From positions 1-64,000 of the forward strand of contig JANBPK010001070.1 of assembly GCA_027579435.1 (NCBI GenBank): DNA of 64,000 bases, given 5' to 3'. The notes beneath the pieces are model-generated. The model worked only from the letters and a program-made list of their open reading frames with translations, had not been told where the DNA came from and searched no databases. Positions 11,671-22,439 of the stretch are shown here, piece after piece. The DNA comes from Candolleomyces eurysporus. Taxonomy: Eukaryota > Basidiomycota > Agaricomycetes > Agaricales > Psathyrellaceae. A program made the translations under genes and the position numbers. Position 1 is the first letter of the stretch. Each line of letters begins with the position of its first letter.

Positions 11671-14588
11671 TGCCGTGTTGGAGTGAGGAGGCTTTCAAGT
11701 CGTGCATTGACACGCCCTCATATATTATGATATGGAGGTGAAGGCGACTGTAATTGACTGAAATACTCCTATTCCATCGCTTGATACGCTGCTGGTGCCG
11801 CTTGAGTCTGCGGGGAGAGTAAGAGAGGTAGCCACAGGGAATCGAAGTCTCTGAACTGCGAACGCGTTGTCTATGGGTGTGGTGAGTTCTGAAGTCATGT
11901 AGGCCTGAGTGGACAGTGGAGAATAGCTTGAAAGAAATTCGGCAGAGCGAGGTACTCGAAATTCTCTAGGCCAGCGTTTAAGATCGTCTGCACTTGAGTA
12001 TGGGAGAGAAGAGAGGAGGGTTTCAAAACTTGACCGACAACTGAAAAGGTCCGGAGTTCGTCCGGCTTGCCATCGGCGTGAGCCCGCGACAACCCCTGTC
12101 CTCGTCTCCCTCCACCTCCACTGTCATTTCCATTGTGCAACGTGAGACCACCTTTCCTTCAGTTTCTCCATATCTCGAAATTTCTCCAATTTTTACAAGC
12201 TGCTTGTGTACAGGGCAAAGAATGTCAGAAGATGCCGGTCAAGCCCACCCACGCCCAAAGACAGATGCGCATCCGTAGAGGCGTAGAACGAAGGAGCTGA
12301 AGACGGGGAAAGTGAGACAGACAGAGGGAGGTTTTTGTCTGGCATCTGGTCAGCCGCCAAATGCGATCGGTTTCAGAATCCGGTGAGTTGTCGGTTTTGT
12401 TTTTGGCCTTGTCCTCTTCCTTGCTGACGATCTCATCCCCCGCCAGCTCGCTGAAGCCAGCGTGAAGATGGCGCTCCTTTGCGATCCGCGTCAATACCGA
12501 TGAGGACTGCAACGCTTTTCGACTATTGGGATCGCCCTTCAGTTGCAATACGACAACATCCTCCTCTTGCCCCTGTCGGTCCTTCCGCCCTCTACCAACA
12601 CCCTGGCAGAGTCCGCCCCATTCTAGGCATCTTCGACCGCCTTGCGAATCCGGTTCGACCCTGCGTTTCGCTGTACGCCTCCCCAATAAACCTCCACGCC
12701 GTCAATGCAAACTAGAAGCGAAACCTGCCGGCGACAACCATCGGTGTCATACAATTGACCCATTCCAACGAAACCCCTCCTGCACTGTCCACCCTTCCGC
12801 TTTGTACCATCGCCACCTCGAAAATTCAGGCTCTCCGAAACTACGACCGACACACCAGCATGATTCATCATGCCTCCTGGAAGCACCCGAACCTCGTTGG
12901 CTTGGGCTCGAACCCAACGCACTCTCCATTCCCCCTTTCCACACATATGCCCAGCCCGGCTGGTCGCATTCCGTTGGACGGCCTCTTGCAGGCATAGGCG
13001 CGGTAGAGCTCCTGCACGAGAAGGCGAAATTCGTTTCTCGTCGGTCGAGGTAGCCTCCCGGTCAGCCACAACCCGCCAGCCGTCTCTGCGTTGAACGCGG
13101 AGGATCTCGAGAAGCGGGCCGTCATCCATCTATCCTGTGCTCTGTCGTTCCCGACTCTCCCTGTTGCGTTCGATTGGACGAGGCTCCAAGCGCACCAGCC
13201 AGCTCCACGGGCAAGGCTCCTCCATGTTTCGTCCTCATTTCCACCGATAACGCTAGGCAAATCGTGACCATGGGCGTCCCCCAAGGTTGTTCTTGCAATG
13301 GGCGTGCTGAGCAACTTTCTGTATCGCGTGGTCATGTCGCAAGGATTGTAAGCCCTTTGTCGCCAGAGTCGCTCGGAGTCTGCAATTTTGGGCCCATGAA
13401 GAAGGATATTGCTTCGGACACGACCTCCCAAAGCAGAAGAACAAACTTGCGAGGAACGTTTGGCCTCGGGTTTACTTCACCCTCCCGGTACGAGGGGTCC
13501 TGGTTGGGAAAATGCCGACAATAGTCCAACCAATATCGCTTGGTTCGCTGTAGAAGCCCTGACCGAAAGCATGTCGGACGGTTCTGACAGCTCTTCCGGG
13601 CGTCTAGAGTCGGCTCTTCCTCGAAACCTAGAATTCAAATATTAGTACCATCCTTCATATCCGATGGGCGAAAGAAATAACTCTACCATCGCGCAAGACA
13701 AGCATCATATCGTCCAGCCCGATTCCCGCTTTCGAAGGCAGCCCGGTCCAGGCTAACCTAATTATTTTGGACGTTAGCTTGGGCTTCGCTGTGGCTTGAA
13801 GTGGCGAGGAAGTGACGACCTTCCGACAATCCCGTCCTCGATGTTGACTGGATCCCTTCTCAAATTATTCTTCGAGCGCCAGCCAGTCTTCTTGTGAGGC
13901 CTAGGTACTCCAATCTCCAACGGACCAGAAGACGGGATCGTTTCCTGCCCCTATCATCCATGGGCTTCCCCATGATTGAATACGGACCCCAAGGAGCGAG
14001 GGTTGTCAGGCATGCCGGACGCTCTGGACTAGGATTGTGGTTCCAGCAATACGTTGGTGGACAAGGGTGATTGGTGGGCATTGTCGTCGCATTTGAANGG
14101 GGGGAAGGACGACTCGGCCGAACGTTACGTCGCTCAACAAAAACCTTCGTTCTCTGGGTGTTAAACGCCACGTTTCTCGGAGGAGTTTGAGGGTTAAGCT
14201 CTATTACGCCGTGATGGAGGATGTCGACCGACCCTTGTCGTGCCAGAATGGTTGGTGTGGGAGGGATAGCATGGGAGTTATCTGCATGCTGACGAGGCGA
14301 GCAGGCGGCTATGTGGTGGGCGATGGATGTGAAGGGACGAGAGAGTGGTAGTCGAACTGTCTGGCCGGTCAATAGGCAGGATCATGTTGAATGCATCGTG
14401 GGCCGTTCATGATATAGCAGTGTTGGGGGCTTTCCTCCTGGGCTACATGAGAGAACGGATGTTCTTCCGACTTGTCGCATGGTACGATGATGGGGCAGTA
14501 GGAGTGTGGTGGAGGAGCGGTGGGTGGACCATGAAGGAGCCGCTTCTCCGGTTCAGTCCAAGGATTCCCCAATGGAGGGATGCTCTCT

Positions 14589-14963
14589 CTTGAATTGGTC
14601 TTGACGGGAGGGTTGGATGCAAATGAATTGGGACACGGGCGACGTGGATGGAAAGATGGCGATTGTCGCGCGGCTGGATGGCAAGAGGGGGTTTCGGGCG
14701 GTTCTTCTCTTCACTGGACCTCGAGGTGGACCGGTTGGAGACGGCTTGACTCTATTGGAAGAGTGGGCCTACCTTGCTTGAATTGGTCTTGACGGGANTG
14801 TTGGATGCAATGAATTGGGACACGAGCGACGTGGATGGAAAGATGGCAATTGTAGTGTGGTTGGATGGCAAGAGGGGGTTTCGGGCGGTTCTTCTCTTCA
14901 CTGGACCTCGAGGTGGACCGGTTGGAGACGGCTTGGCTCTATTGGAAGAGTGGGCCTACCTTG
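14589..14963. repeat. Tandem direct duplication of about 188 bp
   Basis: Copy 1 (14589-14776) and copy 2 (14777-14963) both start with CTTGAATTGGTCTTGACGGG and end with GTGGGCCTACCTTG. They differ at only a few positions and by the N at 14798. The copies abut without a spacer. The near-identity makes this much younger than the surrounding block duplication. Confidence 0.88.
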
Positions 14964-15318
14964 AGGGGCATGGTCTTGATGACGAAGAGGATGAGCATTC
15001 GTTCAGGATCCAGTCGACTGACACGCACCTGCCACCCCAGATTGCCCTTCCTCCTCAACATTGCAGTCGCAATGTCGTGCTATGCACTTTGGTTATCCGG
15101 TTTGATACCGTGGTGGTGTCAGTCTGCGTCTAGAGCAGCGGCGACCATCCGTTGAGCGCTGTTGGTTCTGTTCTTTGGTCGTGGACGGCATCGAACTTCG
15201 GTGCGACCAGGCGCCGCCTGAGGCCGGCTTATGTTTGACGTTTTGGTCTGCTCTTTCCGCTAAATAGGGCAGATCATTTTTCATTTTTCTGTCACGACCC
15301 CATCTCGCCCGTTTCTTA

Positions 15319-15337
15319 CCATCTATTGTCCGTGGAA
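15319..15337 (+). promoter_or_regulatory. 19-bp block conserved upstream of the small-gene family (copy A)
   Basis: CCATCTATTGTCCGTGGAA, 386 bp before the start codon at 15723. The same block occurs 454 and 444 bp before the two paralogues (26208-26226 and 33015-33033), with only the middle bases differing. It could be a regulatory site, or just the best-kept part of the duplicated flank. Confidence 0.4.
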
Positions 15338-15722
15338 CCTCTAGTCGAAGCCGATGGAGCAACAAACGGGGTATCGTACAGGCCTACTCATTCCGCTGCC
15401 TGAAAGCCCAAACGTCTCAAGTCCACGTTTTTAAAACAGGCCGCCGTCCAAGAGCCTATTTCAGCCAGGTTGTCGGACACTGTTTGGTTACCCGTTATTT
15501 GACCGGCTCTCCTTAAATTCTTCACGCTTTGACACCCCCCCAGGCGTCCCCNACCCAAAACGACCTCCTTCCCCACCCCACCATTATCTTCCTCTCAAGT
15601 CAGCCAGAACACCTTGACAAAACGTCAGGTGTCTGACGAGCGGCTACTCTACCGATTCTACTACGACAAAACACATCGGCTACTTTGTATCTCTCATTAA
15701 ACGGTCCGTTGATCTCGTCATA

Positions 15723-16196
15723 ATGCCCTCCACTCAGCACTATGCCCAAGGCCACGTTCGGCGTACACCAAGCCATCAAACCCCTGCTTCTCACATTCAT
15801 CCTTCGCCTACCGAGGTCCTAACCAAGGCTCGTAGTCCACCGACACCGTGCATCAGCAAGCCGAAAACATGGGTGGACACCCTTAACGAGCCGGGTGGCA
15901 TCATGAAGCTGAAGGGCACTTTCCAAGCCATATTCGCGATGGACGAAGTCAAGTACCCTGACTCGGCCGAGTCAGATTGGGAAAACAGGCGTCCAAGGAG
16001 GTATGGAAAATATGGCGAACGCTGTTCGACGGTGAAATATGTACGTTGCGGAGGAGGTTTTGTGATCGGTGGATATAATGCTGACTGACTGGCTGCCGTT
16101 CTCTTTGTGTCTTCTCTTCTGCAGATCTTCAAGCATGTTGGCTATCGTGCTCGAATGCTCAAACGAGACGTTGGTCGACTCTGCCGCGATGCTTAA
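15723..16196 (+). CDS. Small protein of an unrecognised three-member local family, copy A
   Basis: I do not recognise this family. Two exons (15723-16040 and 16125-16196) give 129 residues. The first 50 or so are Ser/Pro/His-rich and probably disordered. The conserved core then shows TLNEPGGIMKLKGTFQAIF, GKYGERCSTVK and, after the intron, IFKHVGYRARMLKR. Paralogues lie at 26680-27171 and 33477-33940, with the intron at the same codon boundary in all three. There is no signal peptide or membrane segment. The basic FKHxGYRxRMxKR end suggests nucleic-acid or protein binding, but that is a guess. The upstream and downstream DNA is also shared between copies, so duplication carried the promoter. 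Confidence 0.65.
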
Positions 16197-17964
16197 AACT
16201 GAAAGTCCACAAAACGTACGCCACCATTTGAACCACGAACCGAGTCCGACTGCTTGAGTGCCGCTGTTTATTCAGGACGTTTACGAGCGTTCTGGGCTTT
16301 CCAGTTCTTGAATGTAGATTGCTGGGGCGATAGCGCTGCTTGATGTGGCCCTCTCAGAGTTGCCCACGTCGAGCACCTGTTGATCGCGTTGCTTGAGGAT
16401 ACTTGCCGCTCTCCTACAATCTATCCACTGCCATTCCCGAGATCATATTCTGGTTTTCATATCGCACAAGCTATTCCAATGCTGTTTCGTTCACACACAT
16501 CACAGATTCATTATGCTGTAGCTCACTGTTTGTTCCATGCACATTATATCTTCGTTTGTTGACGGACGCCTTCATGTCTTCTTGGTCTTCTTAACTTCTT
16601 GATTCTTGAATAGTCAGTCTTCCATGTACATCATCTCAGTTGTTGTGTTCCAGCGAGCGTAACTCATTCTGTCTTGATGATCTTGAGTATGTTGCGTGTG
16701 GGACTTTGAACTGGTCTTGTAGCCTTCATCTTCCTCGCAATGACACGAAATCTTGACGGGGTGAAGCAGTCCAGGCTCGGATATCAGTAGATATAAACCA
16801 AGTATCATGTATTGGGTCAGCGAGATAGGGTGAGTATGTGAGATAAACGAAAAGGAAAGAGATGGATGTGGAACGGGAAACAGAAACAAGAAAAATAGAA
16901 ATGCAAGAAACCGAAGCGAGCCCTCTAGCATGGTCGAATTCGAAACCCTTTTAACCCTACCGCAAGTAGAGGCCTCAGGTTTAGAAATACCAAGAAAAAT
17001 GGACGGTCCTCATGAGGGAATGAGAGCTGGAAGGTGAGATGTGGATGGGGAACGGTGGGAGAACTTGGAATGGAGCGTCACGGCATAGTACAGGGTTTAT
17101 AGTGGAGCACTTAATGACTCATGACTTGTACGCAGCGGCTTGTTCCGAGAGATCGGCGCCCGGGCGGGTTTGATGGATAAGTAGTGGGCGCTTGTGACAG
17201 GCGCCTGTTGGCCCAAGCACCTGAGTTCAGTAGAGGGGATACGGCAATTCAATGCAGGTGTCCAGGAGACAGAAATACTCCGTTAATTTCCGTGCCGTCA
17301 GACTTTGCTCATTCCGAAGAGGCCGAGAAAGTGTGTTTCAAGATACAGGGGGTGCCTTGGTCTCTCGGAATGATCTGAGGTGATCTGCCACTAAGACATT
17401 CCGGAATTTCGTAACTGAACCGTTCCAAGTATTGATTAGAGAAAACGATTATTGATGAAGATGCCCTGTATGTTGAGGCTTGCTCTACTAATTCTTCTGA
17501 AAGACAGGTCCTCTTCCAATATCAACCGAGCAGGCTTGAGAATCAGGTAATCACAATTTCAATCGAATTTCAAGACGCTCGTTTTCATTTTGATGTGCGA
17601 TAGTTATGCCACAGGAAAGCTGCGCCCTTAACAACAACTAATATAAGCCAAGCTGTCAACGCTTATTCACAGCATTCAGCGTTCCGGATGGATCACGAAC
17701 TATGCAGAGCGGAACTCGACACACCAACCACATAGCTTTAAAAATTCAAGCGCTGGACAGCTGGTTACCGTATGTCACTTCTCTGATTCAGATACAACTG
17801 CTTCCGGATGTGCGGGGCACGCTTGATGCGCGAGAGTGGGCGCTACAAGCCACTCGCCTCCACCGAAACCCGAATTACCCTTGAATTCAATTCAAGTCAA
17901 GCCGCCCGACGGGAATGATAGGTATGTTCATTTCCACAATAGATAGTGCGTTCAATGAAAGGTA

Positions 17965-17972
17965 TAAAAAGT
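17965..17972 (+). promoter_or_regulatory. TATA box of secreted protein copy 1
   Basis: TATAAAAA, 109 bp upstream of the start codon at 18074. Copy 2 has TATAAAAG at the matching position. Confidence 0.6.
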
Positions 17973-18073
17973 CTCTGAAGCTCTAACAAAAAAACCAGCA
18001 ATAACACCCACATCTTGAAGTTTTATCGAACTCAACCGCTCGTTCACCTTTACAACGCTCGCAGCCACGCAAA

Positions 18074-18584
18074 ATGCGATTCTCACTCGTTGCTCTACTC
18101 CCCGTCGTTATCTCTCTGTCTACCTTTGTTGCGGCCCATAGTGTGAGTTCCAGGCGAATCCTTGTTCACCTCGGGAGCTGACCTCTGTCAAAATCCAGGA
18201 CCACAGCTTGGAAGCGAGAGAGATCGACGGTCTTTCTGCCCGAGACATTGAAAAAATTTACTTCGACAACCTTGAACGCCGTGACCTTCTCTCCGAGTTC
18301 ACCACGCGCGAGCTTTTGGATGAACTCATCGAGCGAGCACCTGCTGGTCAACCTGGTGCTGGCAACGGCGGTGGTGGTAACGGCGGTGGTGGTAACGGCG
18401 GTGGTGGCAATGGCGGTGGAACATTCACTTGCCCCTACTGTGGTACTGTATTTACGACTGCTGCTGGGGTATGCATGGTTCAATTTTATCCAACTTTAAG
18501 AAGAGACTGACGACAAGATTTTAGGCAACTCAATGTGCCGGTACTCATAACGTCAACCTGAGGAACGCAAAGCGGAGGAAGTGA
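18074..18584 (+). CDS. Small secreted protein with glycine-rich linker and C2CH zinc-finger-like end, copy 1
   Basis: Three exons (18074-18142, 18199-18468, 18525-18584) give 132 residues. Exon 1 encodes a classical signal peptide (MRFSLVALLPVVISLSTF, then VAAHS) and ends right after it. Exon 2 gives an acidic region with recurring Arg-Glu, Arg-Asp and Arg-Arg pairs (LEARE, LSARD, LERRD, TTRE, IERAP), then a linker of NGGGG repeats. The C-terminal part reads F-x-C-x2-C-x3-F (FTCPYCGTVF) and, across the second intron, C-x3-H (CAGTH) with 12 residues between the second and third ligand. This is C2H2 finger spacing with Cys in place of the first His. A basic NAKRRK tail follows. It is probably exported; the role is unknown and effector-like or cell-surface functions are conceivable. 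Confidence 0.8.
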
Positions 18585-20219
18585 TCCTGTACCTACTAGT
18601 AGCGTTGAGCTATCGATCACCATTGCGCAGACGTTCTAGCATTTTGATTGTATTTATATGTGTCCTTGTAGCTCATTTGCAAAGAGCTGGTCTGTTACCC
18701 TTGAACGAGCCTTAGTTCTCGGGCCACCGTGAGCAACGATTGGTCGAAAGAAGCGAGGTAGGCCAACATACCCGTAGAGCGGCTTCAGGCAGGCAGAGGG
18801 AGCGTGAATCTTTACTCGAGCCGCTGATCTACCCATCGTCAGGCATGTTGAGCGCCCATTTGCTAAGTTCGCCGTGTGGATAAGATTGCTGTTCTATGTC
18901 TCTAAGTCTTTATTTCTCTGCGGCGTACGGCATTTCTGATGTCGTCCCAGACAGTCAAAAGGTGCAAAATTTGTTCAAACAGTCAAGATACTGGGATAGC
19001 TTTGGGGAAATTGACGCAGGTCAGCGCACCAGTGGTCGGCCATCGAACAAGATATGAGTAGACGTGAATCAAGTATAATGATATGTATTGGGTCAGTAAT
19101 ATAAGGCGAATATGGAATAAGCGAAAAGGAAGAGAAATAGGTGCGGAATGGGGATGCGAGAAAAAGAGGAATCCGAGAAACCGAAGCAAGCCCTCTGCCA
19201 TGGTCGAATTCGAAGCTCTTTGAGCGTCACCGCAAACGGAGACCTCGGGCTTAGAAACACCGAGAGAAACGGACGGTCCTGATGAGGAAGAGCGCTGGAA
19301 GGTGAGATGTAGATGGAAAGGGTGGGAGAACTTGGAGCGGAGCGTGGCATATTACAGGGTTTATCGGGGCGCACTTAATTGAGTCAGGACCTTAATCTTG
19401 CCCAGCAGCTTGTTCCGAGAGTTCGGGACCAGGGCGGGTTTGATGGGTGAGCAGTGGGCGCTTGTGATCGGCGCAAGTTAGCACAAGTGCCTGAGTCCGG
19501 CCAAAGGAATACCGGGGTTTAATGCAGATGTCCAGGAGACATAGATACTCCGTCAATGTTCCGTGCCGTCAGATGTCGCTCGCTCCGAAAAAGCCGAGAA
19601 CGTCTGTTTCAAGATATCGGTGCCTTGGCCTCCGGGAGTGATCTGAGGTGATCTGCCAACAAGATATTCCTGAGTTTCGTAACTGAGCCGTTCCAAGTAT
19701 TGATTGGAGAAGGTGGTTATTGATCAAGATGTCATGCATGTCAAGACTTATCCTACTAATTCCTCTGAAAGACAAGCCCCTTCCCAATATCAGCCGAGCG
19801 GATTTGAGCATCGGGTAGTCACAATTTCAATCGACCTCCAGACGCTCGTTTGTACCTTGAGGTGCAATATTCGTTCACCGCAAAGCTGGACTCTTAAGAA
19901 CAACTAACATAAGCCAAGCTGTCAACGCTCATTGACAGCATTTAGCATTCCGACTGGATCACAAAACTATGCGGTGCGGAGTTCGACCAATACCAGTGAA
20001 AGCCCTTGTTCCAGCGCTGTTCAACATATGTCACTTCTCTGGTTCAGGTGCAATTGCCTCCGGATGTGTGGGGCGCGCCTGATGCGCGATAAGGTGGGCG
20101 CTACAAGCCACTCGCCTCCACTGAAACCCGAATTCCCCTTGAATTAACTCAAGTCAAGCCGCCCGACCGCAATAGCAAGTATGTTTATTTCCACGATAGA
20201 TAGTGCCTCCAATGAAAGG

Positions 20220-20227
20220 TATAAAAG
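20220..20227 (+). promoter_or_regulatory. TATA box of secreted protein copy 2
   Basis: TATAAAAG, 113 bp upstream of the start codon at 20333, matching the position in copy 1. Confidence 0.6.
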
Positions 20228-20332
20228 GTCTCTGAAGGTCTGGCAAAAAACCAGCATTAACACCCACATCTTGAAGCTTTATCAGCGAACTCAACCACTC
20301 ATTCACCTTTACAACCCTTGCAAACACGCAAA

Positions 20333-20810
20333 ATGCGATTCTCACTCGTTTCCTTGCTCCCCGTCGTTATCTCTCTGTCTACCTTTGTTGCGGCCCATAG
20401 TGTGAGTTCCAGACGAATTCTTGTCCACCTCGGGAGCTGACTTTTGTCAAATTCCAGGATCACAGCTTGGAAGCCAGAGAGATGGACCCTCTTTCTGCCC
20501 GAGAGATTGAAAACATCTACTTCGACAACCTCGAACGCCGTGACCTTCTCTCCGAGTTCACCACACGCGAGCTTTTGGATGAACTCATCGAGCGAGCTCC
20601 TGCTGGTCTGCCTAACGGTGGTGGCAATGGCGGTGGTGGTGGAACATTCACTTGCCCCTACTGTGGTACTGTATATACGACTGCTGCTGCGGTATGTATC
20701 CTTCAATCTTGTCCAAACTGTAAGAAAGGAGCTCACGACAGGACGTGTAGGCAACTCAATGTGCCAGTACTCATAACGTCAATCTGAGGAACGCAAAGCG
20801 CAGGAAGTGA
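20333..20810 (+). CDS. Small secreted protein with glycine-rich linker and C2CH zinc-finger-like end, copy 2
   Basis: Three exons (20333-20401, 20458-20691, 20751-20810) give 120 residues. The signal peptide is near-identical to copy 1 (one Ala-to-Ser change). The glycine linker is shorter (NGGGNGGGGG). All four putative zinc ligands are kept: CPYC and, after the intron, C-x3-H. The one change at a framework position of the finger is Phe to Tyr (CGTVY), the swap that C2H2 fingers tolerate; Gly-to-Ala and Gly-to-Ser also occur. In the first part of exon 2 I count about six silent and four replacement differences from copy 1. The gene is intact and has its own TATA box, so both copies are probably expressed. 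Confidence 0.8.
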
Positions 20811-21685
20811 CCCTGTACCTACTAGTAGCTTTTGATTGACTCTCGACCGTCGCATCGCGTAGGCGTCCCAGCGTTTTGATTGTATTCATCTGTGTCTTTA
20901 TAGCTCGTTTGTACCAGCTGGTCTGTTACCCTCGAAAGAGCTTTGGTTTTGGAGCCGCCTTTAAATTGAGCAACCTTTCGTCAACAGAAGCCGGGTAGGT
21001 CAACATAACACTAGGGCGCAATCAGGCAGACAGAATGAGTGCGAAGTTTTACTCAAGCCGCTGATCATGAAGCTATCCGTTACCAACCAATGAACCATTT
21101 GAGCACTCCCGTGCTAAGTTCGCCGCGCGGACTAAATTGCTACTCTAAGTCTCCGATTCTTTGTTTTTTTGCGGGGTACGGCGTGTCTGGTGTCCCAAAG
21201 CGATCAGAATGTCCCAGACATGGTAGTTGCAATCGACCATCAAAAAAATTATATTTTTCGCTCTTCTAAGACACTCGAATAACATGGGCGGACAGATAGG
21301 AAGAAAGCTCGAGTCTGGTACCACCAATCCTACCTTCATTTCGACCACATCACGTCAGCCGTATTTCACCAGCTTCATGACATAAACTCGCTGTGTACGG
21401 GGTGAAATTTGTCAGAAGGTGCGAATCAAACACCTCGAACGAACGAACGATAATTTACAACCTACCTAACAGGTAAGAGAGGCGTCTGCAGAGGTGGAGA
21501 ACGAGGGAATTGAAGACGAGGAGAGAGAGAGACAGAGTAGAGGCGTCTGGGAACTGGTCCTTTGCTGCCCCTGCAGCGTGTTCAAAGAACGAGCGAGCAG
21601 CCACAATGCCACTGAATCCAAGCCGATGGCTAGCTTAGTGGTGATAGTAGGCCGAAAAGACGAGGAACAGTCATGCACGGGGAGT

Positions 21686-21800
21686 TGGAATCAACCTCGT
21701 CATGAATGGTATCGATATAGACGATGAGGTTCTGTTGCTCGTCGATTTCTCTTTGGACGAGGCAGGGATTGGTGGACATCCGGCGGCGTATGGAGAAGTG
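21686..21800 (+). pseudogene. Relic of a monooxygenase C-terminal exon (block B)
   Basis: Counterpart of 11549-11670. It encodes VGINLVMNGI and then a decayed stretch that still aligns with the block A relic (SLDEAGIGG versus ALDEGWIGG). Only a fragment of the gene remains. Confidence 0.4.
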
Positions 21801-22439
21801 ACGTATCGGAGTGAGGAGGGTCTTTCGAGATGTTGCAGAAGGAAAGTCTACTGCCGCACTCGGATTTCGTTGCTTGAGACGCTGGTCTGGCGCGCGAGGA
21901 GAGACAGGGTTGCCACATAGAATCGTAAGTTGTAAACTGTGATGCATGTGATGGCTTGGGCTATGGGCATCTTGGGACCTAGGGGTTTCGTGTATGCCTC
22001 CGCTTGATTGGACTTTGGAGAAAAAGGGGGAGAAATTGGACAGAAGCAGGGACTCGAGAATAGGGGAGAAGGAGCTGGGAGGTTGAGGAGCGTTTCCAAA
22101 AATGAGCGAAAAGAAAAAGGTCCGGAATTTGCCCGGTCAGCCCGCGCGACCTCTGCCCTCGTCTCGTCTTCCACCTTCGCCGTCATTTCGACCGTGCAAC
22201 TTGAAACCATATTCCCCAAGCTTCCCCATAGCTCGAACTCTTCTCCGATGTTTACGAGCTGCTGGTGTATGAAGTGAAGAATGCTAGAGGATGAGGCTCA
22301 AAGCCCCTGAATAGACGATAACCAGTAGCTCGCCGAATGGCAAAGAGTTTGCTAAAGATACGCGTCCGTAGAGGTGTAGAACGAGGGAAAGGGGAAAGGA
22401 GAGAGAGAGAGACAAGGAGAGACAGAAAGGCAGCCTCAT

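Larger units (their letters stand above)
11440..16300. repeat. Segmental duplication, block A
   Basis: This block is collinear with 21600-27300 in the same orientation. Matching landmarks seen by eye are: a monooxygenase relic (11549 versus 21686), a VISxVQxET coding-like stretch (12110 versus 22175), an intron-like module (12383 versus 22461 and 23473), GATGAGCATTCG-like sequence (14990 versus 25738), a 19-bp upstream block (15319 versus 26208), the small gene (15723 versus 26680) and its 3' flank (16260 versus 27222). Divergence is considerable and copy lengths differ by several hundred bases, so the duplication is not recent. Exact borders need an alignment. Confidence 0.7.
16780..18955. 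repeat. Direct duplication unit 1 carrying the secreted zinc-finger-like gene
   Basis: About 2.17 kb that is repeated in the same orientation at 19050-21222. Similarity begins in the far upstream region (tcaagtat...tgtattgggtcag), runs through the promoter, all three exons and both introns, and ends beyond the 3' flank near a CCCAGAC. The offset is about 2260-2270 bp throughout, so there are few large insertions. Confidence 0.8.
19050..21222. repeat. Direct duplication unit 2 carrying the secreted zinc-finger-like gene
   Basis: Second copy of the unit at 16780-18955, in the same orientation and almost adjacent. Promoter, TATA box, introns and the AT-rich 3' flank are all recognisable by eye. 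Confidence 0.8.
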
